This document shows, piece by piece, positions 52,676 through 64,000 of a DNA stretch of 64,000 nt. The translations under genes and the position numbers were made by a program. The DNA is from Aphis gossypii (taxonomy: Eukaryota; Arthropoda; Insecta; Hemiptera; Aphididae): positions 35,733,213 to 35,797,212 of the forward strand of contig NC_065531.1 in the NCBI RefSeq assembly GCF_020184175.1, given 5' to 3'. The notes beneath the pieces are model-generated. The model saw only the letters and a program-made list of their open reading frames with translations, had not been told where the DNA came from and did not search any database. Within the stretch, counting starts at the first letter, position 1, and each line of letters begins with the position of its first letter.

Positions 52676-52842
52676 CAGTGGTGGATTTACGGGGAGTCCG
52701 TGGGGTCTGGACCCCCCCAGACACTGATATATATACATATATATATAATATTATAATGCATACACAGAGTCTGACCCCTAACATTAACACAATATAATAT
52801 AACACAGGATCCCCCCAGAAATTTTTTGAAAATCCGCTACTG
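52676..52842. mobile_element. Short hAT-like MITE
   Basis: 167 bp. The left end CAGTGGTGGATTTACGGGG and the right end (aaaatccgctactg) form imperfect inverted repeats. C-rich blocks (ggaccccccc and ggatcccccc) lie just inside. The ends resemble hAT-type CAGTGGCGGAT termini. An exact 8-bp target duplication is not visible. Confidence 0.62.
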
Positions 52843-54404
52843 GTACTTAAGTCATTAGAAATATTATAAAATACTTGAACTTATTAAAATATCGTTTTTC
52901 TGTATTATATTTCATAATTTAATTATCATAATAATATTAAATATAGTTAAACAATTTGCACTTTTGCAGTATGCACAATCTAACACAGCTTAAATTCACA
53001 TTAAAATACATCTAATTAAACAATTGTATCGATAAAGTTTAAAAAAGAACTAAATTATATTGTGAAATATCAGCCTCAATATCATATTGCAGAAGATAAC
53101 AAAACTAGAAAGGGACATATACGTGACTAAAACTAGTAAAACACCAAAACAAACGTTAATAGGTACATATAGTTTTGACCTTTAGAATATATTTCAAACA
53201 CGAATGTCCATTTTACCATAAATTAATAATGTATAAATCAGTTATTACTAATAAGACCTCTATCTGCAGGGCTCGTGAAACACAAATTTAAGATTACCTC
53301 ATAGTATAATCTCTTGTACTCGCATAATTTAAGCCTTTTAGTTATCTGTTACTCTCAGACTAGTCATTGTATCCTGTCGGTATAATAACGTGATACAATA
53401 TACTATTAGTACTGTATTATTAATTAGATGCATTCGTTGAAATAAATTAAAAATAAACTTTTGCTTACGTTTATTCGATAACTCGTCAACGTCTTAGTAT
53501 ACCTTTTGCAATCGATTTATAATGAATTTAATTTAGGTAAAATTACTCTGCAGATAATATATAAGTGTTATTATGATCGGCACTGTATAATTGGTAGTGT
53601 TATAATATTGTTTTGAATAATTAGAAATTGCTAATTTTGGATTCAATTATTATGATTAAATTAGAATCAATTAATATTTTATTTTCATTTCAATTACACG
53701 GAACTGTAATTGTAAATGCTCAGTTTGTAATAAACTAAAAACTAAAATCAAATTGAATAATGCTTATTAACTTTGATATTATGTCAAAGTATTTTATTAA
53801 GTGTAATATCGAAGAACTAAAAATAAATTACACCTTCAAAAATAATAATAATAGTGTAATAATTAATAGGTTTAAATTCTAAATCTTAAAGTTATTGTTT
53901 TTTTAAATAAAACACTACACGCGCGTTGTCGTTTGCAATATTATTAAATGACCTTTAAAGTGTAATAAATCATTAAAGACACATACATTTACAAAACATT
54001 TTACTCTGAAATTTTGAGCCATTAAAATTTCACGCAAGATGTTGAAAACGTATTTCCGCTTAAAACATTCCTATATGTAGTATACCAACTCAGCGATATA
54101 TTAAATGTTTGGTCTAGTGTGACAGACGTGGTATTTGTAAAAGAATCCCAGAATATTTCCGTGTTCTAAAAAAACAAAAAAATAAATAAAACAAAAAATG
54201 TCAAGAACATTAATCTCTAGTAGTCTAGTTTGTTTATAATATATACATTTAAAAAAAGACTAATACATTGAGTTTCCTTGTGATATAAAAATTCACACCC
54301 ATTTATGGTTAAAGACCACTAAACTAAAAGGGAGTAACTAGAGTAACTATAAAATTCTTTAAAATAATAGATACTTTAAAGCAATTTGCCTAACATTCTA
54401 ATAA
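52843..54404. other. Intergenic region, nothing recognised
   Basis: AT-rich DNA without coding signal or clear element ends. Confidence 0.5.
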
Positions 54405-54408
54405 TTAA

Positions 54409-54790
54409 CAGGTTAAGTGTCATCACCGTGCTGGGTCTATTGATCTTTCAAATGACTTGTCAAGATGATTTTTATCATATTCAGTAGATTTGTCTAATTT
54501 TTTTTTTGCATTTCAGTGAGAAGAAAGACAATTATCAATTTTTATCACATATTAACTATTGATTAACCTTAAATTTATTAAACTTGTCCAACAGGCCACG
54601 CTCTATTTGAATTCCATAAGAAAACATGTAAAATAAAGGTTTTGGAGACCATACTTAACGACAAAAACAAGTACTGCGTGGCGGGCTTCAAGACCCTACG
54701 TGGCGCTATTTACAAGTCACGCCGAAGGGTCAATAAACCCTACGTAGCACTATATTTAAAACTGAATTCTATGGCTTGGCGCTTAACCTG
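54409..54790. mobile_element. MITE with TTAA target duplication
   Basis: 382 bp between TTAA at 54405-54408 and TTAA at 54791-54794. The ends are CAGGTTAAGTG and its inverse (cgcttaacctg). The right half holds two copies of a ccctacgtggcgctat-like unit (about 54692-54707 and 54738-54753) and is much GC-richer than the flank. The target duplication suggests piggyBac-type mobilisation. Confidence 0.68.
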
Positions 54791-54794
54791 TTAA

Positions 54795-57700
54795 TCCAAA
54801 TTATAACCACTGATAAAACCCTCGGAAAAATTATAAATTCAAAAACTCAATTTTATTGAATTAAGTAACGTCTAACATCCGAAGTGATCATAAATAAATA
54901 AAATTTAATTTATTCATACTTTCAAATCACGTTTGATATTATTTATTGAAACATTTATGTAAATTCATATCAATGATGTATTAAAATATTGATGGTTATC
55001 ATTCATTAATTATTATTAACGAATATTGTTGATACAAATATAGTCATCTAGTTATTTAAAATAGAATTATCATAACTTATAAAAATATTATAATGATATT
55101 ATAATAAAACATTATATTAAATAATAATAATAATAATTAATTTCCTTTGTATTCTGAATATTTATTCCAGAATAAATTATTGAATTCCTAAAATTATAGG
55201 TAATTATATTTTTTACATAAAAATAGTGTTTTAACTGTAATTCCTTATTATTATTGACATACGTACCATTTTTTTGTATTTTTGTATACTGTTATAAATT
55301 ATACATATATATATATATATTTTATATTGAAATCAATTAAAAAATATATATTTTTTTTAATTTTTAAGATTTTTTAATTATAATATAGATGAAATTATTA
55401 GTTTAATATATTTTTTACTAGCATTATTCAATGAGCTATGAAGAAATGTAATAAAGACTTATGATATTGTAGGGGTAGGATCTCTGTAATTGACTAGGTA
55501 TCGTATATATGTAAAATTATTCGTACACACGATCATTTATCTACCTCTAAAGAATATTTTCTAATTTTTGTTGTATCTATAATATGATGTAGCTTTTTAG
55601 ATATGCTTAAAATTTTATAAAAGATATTTTTGCATCATCGGGCTATTGTGATTACAGGTTCATGTTCAGAGAAAATACATCTATTCAAAAATAAAAAAAT
55701 TCTCCTGATTCTCCTAAAATAATATTTTATTTTAAATTAGGTTTTGACAAAATCATTTTTAATACTTCTGACTACAATAATTCAACATTAATATTAATTT
55801 AAAGAAAAAATGTTTGTATGTTGTATCTTGTGTGCTCTATAGTGAAATACTAATATAATTTCAATTATAGTTAAGAACCGCAAGCAAAGTTTAGTCTTAA
55901 TCAAGCTTTTTTTCTTACTGTTGACTAACGTAAGGAACAAAATCTATTTTAATGTACGCAGCTTATGACTGATAAATGTTGATTAGAAAAATGGTAAATT
56001 AAAATTATTGTAATGTTATTAAGTTAACAAATGAAACATTGAATCGCAAAATACGTAAAAGAAAATGTCTGTGAACAAATCTAATACAAAACTATACGAA
56101 TGTACTATAAAAATATAAACTGTATATTAGGTACCCATTAAAAAATATGTAACTAAATTAAAAGCCTACTTCAAATGTTGCACGGAGATTTCATGTTTTT
56201 AATTAAGAAACATTTTTAGATACTTTTGAAAAAAAATCACCCGGTAATTAAATATTTTGTTTAATGCCAAATAAAATGATTGATATGTTAAAATATATTA
56301 CATTTAATTCAATAGACTAATAGACTACGTTTTTGGATAGCACTGTAACACCTAGTAGAACAATTTCTCGCCTTCCATTTAGTACCATATAATATTATTA
56401 TTACTATTATTATACAGTTATTATGGTTTTGTTCTAAGATGATTGATTAAGAGGACCTGTAGACCTGTGGATGTATCAAATTATTTCCTTCCATTTGACT
56501 TGCAATATTACGAAAATTCACTAAAAAAAACCGAAAAGGTTTATAAATCAATTTTTAAAGTGAAAAAAATCTATTGCAGTAGTGTAAGATTTAATTTTTA
56601 TAAAATATAATCCACCTAAGAATTTAATATAGTGGTAAGACTTTTAACCAAATAAACAAAATGTTTTACTGTAAAGGATTAATTAATGAAGAAAGTTGAA
56701 AGTTCATATTGAACTTGAACTATTATATCAATATTAGTATAAACTCGAATAGCTTTTAATAATATGGTTGACTGAGCTTAATTGCAGGTGGGGTATTACC
56801 AAAAATTAATATCTGATATTTTATGGAGCGGAATAATAATTTTCCGAAATTACATTGGTATAGTGTTTTATAAAAGATATAAGAAACATGACTAAAATAA
56901 TTGTTAAGTCAATATAATAGATATTAATAACATAACAATAAAAATAACAATGATTAATATATTTTTTTATACATTTCAAATAGAAATAATATTTTAACAA
57001 TTGATGTTATAAAAATGATCAAAGAATATAATTTATAATGCTATTTAAATGCACACGAATTATTGATGTATATTATACATAATCCGCGAATATAGTTTTT
57101 AATTAAAAAACGAAATCTTTATTTGTACCTGTTATAACTAGAATTTAAAATAGTTGTAGATTTTTTTTTAATAAAAAAATGAAATCTTTACAATTGTGTT
57201 GATGATTTAACGTTAAATCTTAACAAACTAAAACTTGTAAATTATGAATAAACATATATCCATTCAATAAAGACCATTTTATATATTTGAGTTAAATACA
57301 TAAATACATAGGTAATATAATATACCTACTTATTTCTAATTACAAAATAAAATAAATACATTATGGTTATGTCATCAATACTGTAATGTATAGTACAAAT
57401 TACTTTTTTCATTAATAGTATTATGTTACAGGAATAATATTATGACTTAGTCAAATATTACCGAAATATAAATATAATTATGTGGTATATAGTTAAAAGC
57501 TTTAGTTGTCAAGAGAAAGGGAAAAATAAAATGCATTGTTAAATAGAACTAAATCAATGATGTACTTAAGTCAATAATTTACAATCGAAAAAAATATTAT
57601 GTATACCATCGTCTATTATTATTTTATTCAAACAATCATATCACAATTTATATAAACATTTCATATTAATAAATAAAAATAGAGCTTATTTTATAACATC

Positions 57701-57850
57701 TTGTCTAGACATCCTTTCTTGAAACTATGCACTATGCATTTATTTGAAAGGATAAAATAGTATAATATTATCGTTCACATTTTTATTATATTATCTTCTA
57801 TCAACAGCAATAACTAACTATATATAGTAATTTCATAATTTAAGTCGTGT
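54795..57850. other. Intergenic region, nothing recognised
   Basis: Strongly AT-rich, with short TA runs (for example 55304-55320). No protein-like open frame. Confidence 0.5.
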
Positions 57851-58999
57851 ATGTATGGGTGGTCATCGTTTCCGCCAAAAATGTGATTTTCGTTTTCACC
57901 AAGTATCGTTTCCGTCAAAATGAAAAAGGTTCGATTTTCGTTTTCGCCAAATCTATTTCTACTTATATTATTGTGATGATATTTGAAAACTCCTTATTTA
58001 TCTGCGATTTTATTGATATCGATATATATCGAGATCAGTAGTGTAGGGGATCATGGGGTTTGAACCGTATTGGCTGTATATTTTTAGGTTCTGAACGAAG
58101 TTATGAATATATTGATTTTAACTTCGGGAGTGGTTTCCGATGGCAAAGTGAATATTCTTGGTGCATTATAGAGGTCAAAAGTAAAAATTTTCCAACAGTT
58201 TAAAAAAAAAATTAGAAAAACAAAAAAATGACGGATAAACCGTAGATTTTACGCAAAACCAGTTTTCGACCAAATCGATTTTTTTTATATGGTTGTAACC
58301 CAAAAACTAATCACTGTAAATATTTGAAATTTTCACCAAATACGTTTATTAGTGCAATTGTTATCATTGTACAGTAAAATTTTCAAAATATTGTGAATTC
58401 TTTTGAGCTATATATATAGACAACTGACATTTTCGATTTTTCTGATTTTTATAGTTTAAAATTTTATGAAATATGTCGTAATCCCAAAAATTTACAAGTA
58501 ATTTTGTACTTGAAAAATCATAAAAATGTTTGTGTTCATACCTAAGGTTAAAAAACTTAATACTAAGTTTTCCATAAGTTTTCCATTAAATAGCTATAGA
58601 GAAAACTTGAAACATTTTATAGAAAAATTTTTATGAACGTTTGAGCTTTTAATTTTTACGAAATCACGTAACGATAACTATTTATCCTCAAACGATTTTA
58701 AATATTTGTTATTATTCAAAAAGTGTAAGTCATAGACACTTGAAAATTTCACCAGTTATTTAGATTGGCATTTTCTTTACATGATTTCAAACTTTCAAAA
58801 TATTTCGCTTATTTTAATGCTATTTATAATTGTTATAATCAATATTTAATTACACTGGGTGACTCTAAATGGTTCTCAAACTATAATTAAGACAGCTGTT
58901 TAGAAATAGATTTGACGGAAACGATTATCGAACCTTTTCGTTTTGGCGGAAACAAAAATCAAGTTTTTTGGCGAAACGACTGACGCCTTTAGCCATACT
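57851..58999. mobile_element. Inverted-repeat element with CGTTTCCGCCAAAA units, carrying repeat A
   Basis: The left arm (57851-57951) contains four variants of CGTTTYCGYCAAAA. The right arm (about 58910-58999) contains the inverse units (tttggcgaaacg, ttttggcggaaac, ttgacggaaacg). Between them lies a copy of dispersed repeat A (58088-58600). The 64-codon frame at 57847-58041 is part of the repeat. Probably a non-autonomous transposon or a composite insertion. Confidence 0.65.
58088..58860. repeat. Dispersed repeat family A, copy 2
   Basis: Homologous in the same order to 10080-10790; see the shared blocks listed there. Here it is enclosed by the CGTTTCCGCC inverted arms, which the other copy lacks. 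Confidence 0.65.
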
Positions 59000-61900
59000 G
59001 TGATCTGATGACTGACAATAATCGTTGTAACGAGTGTATTACACATCATACGGGCACCATACCTAAAACTATAGGTAACTGTTCTAGCAATAGCTCACGT
59101 ATTTTTTTTATGATAAAATAATTAATTAATTTAAAACAACGAAACCAGATATACGTTGGTTGAATATAGAGTAAAAAAACCATTGAGAATCATAAATTAA
59201 ATCACAACAATAATGTTGTAAGAGTAGATCCAATAATTTAATATATTTAAAAAAAAAGACAATGAATCTATATTATTTGATTTTAAATAATTGTAGAACA
59301 AGCAATTATTACATTTCAATATCTATCAAATAAATATAAAATTAAACTTTAGTATTGGCCAAACACCAACATATTAATGAAATTGTATTCAACTTGAAAA
59401 TAATGAAATATCTCAAACACAAAATATTGATTTTAAGTAAATTATGTAGCAGTTTTTTTTAAAATATTTTTGTAGATGATTAGAGGCTATAATTTTTTTC
59501 AGTAAGTATAAAAAATGTAATAAACATTATTATTTGGTAAATTGCTGTCTACTGAAATTTATTATTAGTTGTTTGCAAAGATAGATGAAAGATGAAAGAT
59601 GACAAAATACAAACACCAAGGTTTTATGTCATTTTTTCAAATATTATTATTTTTTTAGTGTTTCAAATATCAAAATTACAATTTTTAATCAGGCGGTGCA
59701 CAATGGTCATAATGTCTATTTCAATATTTTTCGTAAAAAAAGAATAATATACATACAATAATTTTAATTAAATTATAAAAATGGAATACTGTCGAATAAA
59801 ATTGTTCAAAAACCAAACGATCTCCATTAACGACTACTAGACAGAGTAAAAAATAAGAAAGTATTGATATCTCGCATCAATCATCATTGCAATTATATTA
59901 TTTATATAGTTAAATATTATTTTTCTAATTGCACGAGTAACAAACACAATAGGTAAATTAATGAATTAAAATATAACATTATTCAACTTGTTTCGAATTA
60001 GAATATTTTTTCATAGTAGTTATCATAGTGACAAATAGAGTTTGTATAATTTTATGAATAAATATAGAAAACTTAATGCATGGTATAAATTTCAAATCAA
60101 TCAAGTTCGCGTATACACAATAATTATATCGCTTAAAAACGCTTAGAATTAAGAACTAATAATATATATACAAAAAAAAATAAATAATACCTACTTATAC
60201 ACATCAGCGTCAATTTTTTTTTTTTTTGACCATTTGTGAATATTTAATTGAATCGAAATATAATATAAAAGCTACGAAAAGTTTAAAACAAAGAAATAAG
60301 GTCATAATATCATTTTTAATACTGTGATAAAATATGTATTTCCATAAAACATGTTTTTCCTTTTCTTTAATAATGATGAATTAAAGTGAGTTTTATTAAT
60401 GTGAAAACATCTTAAGAGTGAAAAAACAAATATGTATTATATTATATAATATGAAAAAATAGCTTTAACGTTACACAAATTTGTCGTGTCTTAGTTGTAA
60501 TAGTAGTGATAATATATTAGACTACATGGTTTTGAATTCATTAAATTAATCAAAATATGCATCAAGTTAATATACAATGTTTCTGAAAAACACGTTCTCA
60601 GAATTTTAATATTAAATACACAGTTTCTGATATTATGGTATTATTATATTATTTTAAATTTCACTGTAGTAAAATATAAATGAATTACTAAAAATCGAGA
60701 ACTTATGTATAAAAAATTATAATTATATTCCATATTATACGAACTTGACATTTTTATTTATTTATTGGAAACACAAACTTATTTTTTAATCAGAATTCAT
60801 TTTTTCTACTCTGGATTATTCAGCGGATAAGTTTTCTGATAATGTTGACGTAGGTATCAAAGTCAAATTTTGAACGAGGAGTAATGCTCTATGAACATAA
60901 AGAGTCTAAATCCCTATTGTGATGGGTTTAGATGATATGGTGATTTAAACATTTTAGTAATTAATATTAATCTACCAACATTTATGATTTTTAAAACAGT
61001 AAATAAATACTAAATCCAATATTGCATCCATTTAAACATGTTATTAATTTATAAAAACATTTTTCAAAAATATTATCATTAATCGTGTAACTCATACATT
61101 AAAAAATTATCTATCTCCAAAATTACTCTTTTTACTCTTATTAATAGAATGTTAACTACGGGAAATTCACTAAAAAACTTTGCTTTTTTATAATAACTCA
61201 ACTAATTTAAATTCTGTATTATAATCTTTAATATAATCATAAATATTTACTATTACACTTTTACTGATCATATGTTCAGCATAATAACTTTTTCTCTTAT
61301 GTATACTGTTGTATTGTAACAACTATACTAAACCAATTATAGGCGTTCATTATTATTAAATAAATAAATATGGATAAATTTAAAAACCAAGAAACTACTT
61401 GTTAAATTTCTGTATTAGGTAAACCAACATTTTCAAAAAATTGTCCACTAAATAATTTACATTATAGAAAAAGGGATAGGTTTTCTTATTTCAAAAATAG
61501 AAGCTTATCACTGTGGTACATTTCTTAAGTAAAAATCATTAAGAATGGTATTTTAGTATATTTAAAAATTATAAGTCAGAATTTTAATAAATTCATTATA
61601 AATGAAAAGTGAGTACATGCTTGATGAATGTTATAATGATAAATAATTTAATTATGGTTTTCAACTTTATGATATCTAAAACTTAATCATTTTTGATAAA
61701 AAAATAATTTAAAAATAGGTTCATTACTGCAGTGTTATACAAATAGAGTACTAAATGTATTTCTATATTTATAAATTGTTATAGCTTTTATAAAAAAGTA
61801 TGAGATCATTACTACTAATATTGTTTCGGTTGTTTCAAAATTATTTAATTTATTTACTATAAGTAAGAGAAACTAACTATAGCTATTATAATACCTACTT

Positions 61901-62935
61901 GAATATATTGAACACCTCATTATGTACATGTTTAAGTTAATATAAAATATATAAGTTATACCAATATAATTATTACTATTTGTGTTTTTTATATAACTAA
62001 AAAGTACTATTGCCTCTAATTAATGAAAATAACTATTTTTAACCAGCTAACTGAATAATATTTAACAGAGTGATTATTTAATAGTTGATATTGTCTTTTA
62101 ATACTTTTTATCACAAAAATTAATGAATGTTTTTGGAAATATTTGTTTTTGTTTAATATTTTTGATAAAACTGAAACACAGATTGACAACTGAAAAATGG
62201 TGTTCTAAGTTCCAATACACCACACCAAACATAACATTTAAATTCTACTTTATTGACTTATTAACTTATGAATTAAGATATTTTAAATAATAAATACCCT
62301 ACTATTATACTTAAAATTTAAAATCTGTTTGTTGTTTAGATTTGTTTAGAATTGATCGTAATTGATTAAATAATAATTATTAATTAACTTCTGAATTTAT
62401 AAAAGATATTAATTTAAAACAATTATACGAAATTTAAGTCGATTATGTTTTATAAAAAAAAAAATATGTATATACCATCTTAATGAATAAAAAATAAGGA
62501 ATTTTCGTGTAATTAAATATGTAAATATAAATTGTACAGTATAGTGAAATAAATAATCGGGGTGGTGTAAATCTGTGAGTATAGGTACGATAAACGAGAA
62601 AAACACATTTATTATTACTTTTTTATTTTAATCGGACGACGTATAAGAATGAACATTTGATGGATGAGAAGAGCGATGATATTATATAAATCGAATACTT
62701 AATTAATACTATTTATATAAGAAGTAACCGATGGATGAATAGAGATCGAATTGACAAGAAAAGAAAAATAAGATTGATTTAAAATTGGATTCGAATAAAA
62801 CACGTTTTTTGTAATACAAATTTTGAATTTTTTTATGAAAATTGAAATATTTCTTGGCATTGTCTGTGGATTGCAGAATATACTGAAATGTACGTCACGT
62901 AAGGGATTTGTGACTGTGATTCTACATCTTGAGAT
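59000..62935. other. Intergenic region, nothing recognised
   Basis: AT-rich DNA with poly(T)/poly(A) runs (for example 60216-60228). The minus-strand frame 62409-62606 has no recognisable domain. Confidence 0.5.
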
Positions 62936-62939
62936 TTAT

Positions 62940-63300
62940 TGAATCGATTTATTGTCCACGTCTTAATTGCGCAGTTAATAATCGCCCGCGTTTCATCGTG
63001 ACGCCGTCAACGAGGCACCTGCAGTCCTCTATGGCTTCTATTCGTCTTACCACTCACGCGGTTACCTAGAAGGAGATAAGTACTAAATTATTATTATTAT
63101 TACTATTATTATTATTATTATTATTATTGCACTCCTTTTTCGGTCTCCTAGCAACTAGCCAGTTAACCACTACAATCATCATACCTACCTAATACCAATA
63201 TAATATATAGTTACACAGGATTTTACGAGTCCAGTCGAGCAGTTCGGTATTTCAATGGTCGGCTGACGATAATATAATATAAGACGAAAGGCGTCATAAT
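62940..63300. promoter_or_regulatory. CpG-richer island, possible promoter or first exon
   Basis: Two GC-richer blocks (about 62,965-63,080 and 63,225-63,265) flank an (ATT)n microsatellite. The block with gtccagtcgagcagttcgg resembles arthropod initiator/5' UTR sequence. No coding exon or strand can be assigned; the gene, if any, would lie mostly outside the window. Confidence 0.25.
63087..63128. repeat. (ATT)n microsatellite
   Basis: About fourteen ATT units with one interruption (TACT). Confidence 0.93.
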
Positions 63301-63920
63301 CGCTATTTCTTTCAACGCAAAAAGAAAACTAAAAATATAGCTAAACTATTTTCACCATCATATATATTGTATTGTATATTATTTATGATATTCACATTTT
63401 AATTCACAGAAATTATACTTGCAGTGGGCTAGTTTATACTTTACTTATCATAAAGTTTTTCCGTCGTTTATTTCTTATAATATATCATCCATCGTCTAAC
63501 ACTTAGACACTCATTTTACGAATTACTATATGAACTGGAAGTTTGTTTTTCGTATTTATTATCCGCATAATAAATTGCTGAGTCAAGTATAATATTTCCT
63601 AGAAAAAAAATGTTTTTCACATTAGACTTAAATAAATACTCAGTGACGAAATTTCGACGAAAGTATAATCTATATAACTATGCCAATTTATATTACTATG
63701 CATATGACCTGGAATTAGGCTTTTCCCACTTAAATGTTACCAATGATCCCTATTCATTTTCTATGTTTAAGAAGACTTATTGTTATTTTATAAATTCTAA
63801 TACTGGAGTGATCTATTTTTATTTGGAAATTATTTATAAATTTAACAAAATTTGAGCCATTATTGACTCAAAAGTAAATAACAATAAAATTATATTTGTT
63901 TAAGTTTATACTATTATAAT

Positions 63921-64000
63921 CAAGCCTGGGCATAAACGAGTTAAAAAGTTAAAGTTAAGTTAATTTTAACTTTTTAACTTAACTTTATGAATTTAATTTT
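63921..64000. repeat. Start of a repeat with internal GTTAAA-rich palindrome (cut by window end)
   Basis: Begins near aagcctgggcataaacgag. It then runs into self-complementary gttaaa/tttaac units. The aagcctgggca start resembles termini of common insect MITEs. It is truncated, so the class is unresolved. Confidence 0.35.

Noticed and set aside
57847..58041. 64-codon plus frame
   Set aside because: Made of repeated CGTTTYCGCCAAAA units of an inverted-repeat element.
63610..63855. 81-codon plus frame near the right edge
   Set aside because: Rich in N, Y, F and K as expected from AT-rich DNA, with no domain and no support from splice or promoter signals.

Overview
The window looks like nuclear DNA from an insect, most likely an aphid (Hemiptera: Aphididae). 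It is very AT-rich and gene-poor, with long introns, and is littered with short inverted-repeat elements and strings of the 'taggtacctac' kind that are common in aphid assemblies. Two spliced host genes can be supported. Their coding exons are short islands of higher GC. Nothing prokaryotic is present: no operons, ribosome binding sites, CRISPR arrays or rRNA. I saw no convincing tRNA by eye.

Left part (about 1-14,000, minus strand): the 5' half of a facilitated trehalose/sugar transporter of the Tret1-like MFS family. Four coding exons were found (13656-13619, 3443-3371, 2377-2242, 1313-928). They join in phase to give 211 residues. The gene runs leftward out of the window, so its 3' half is missing. 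Its first intron is about 10.2 kb and holds two related pogo/Tigger-like MITEs and a copy of a dispersed repeat.

Middle part (about 14,000-39,000): no host gene is recognised. It holds a decayed errantivirus-type retroelement (broken env plus a 3' LTR, about 17,850-21,376), split by a 1.25-kb long-inverted-repeat element with a TTAA target duplication. A pair of 0.3-kb direct repeats flanks this block. Further right are a non-autonomous Helitron with clear ends (29,029-29,911), several MITE-like elements and microsatellites.

Right part (about 39,150-51,000, plus strand): a complete synapsin gene of nine coding exons (39535-50552, 541 residues), with synapsin domains A, C and E readable. It has a GC-richer putative promoter, two long 5' introns, and an 850-bp inverted-repeat element in the intron before exon 8. 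From 51,000 to the end there is again only intergenic DNA with DNA-transposon derivatives. A CpG-richer island at about 62,940-63,300 may be the start of a gene lying mostly outside the window.

The two genes have no obvious functional link: one imports sugar (trehalose is insect blood sugar), the other is a synaptic-vesicle phosphoprotein. I found no evidence for an undescribed multi-gene system. The most notable points are the nested insertion in the retroviral env, the altered first PKA site of synapsin at a splice junction, and several well-bounded non-autonomous transposons.
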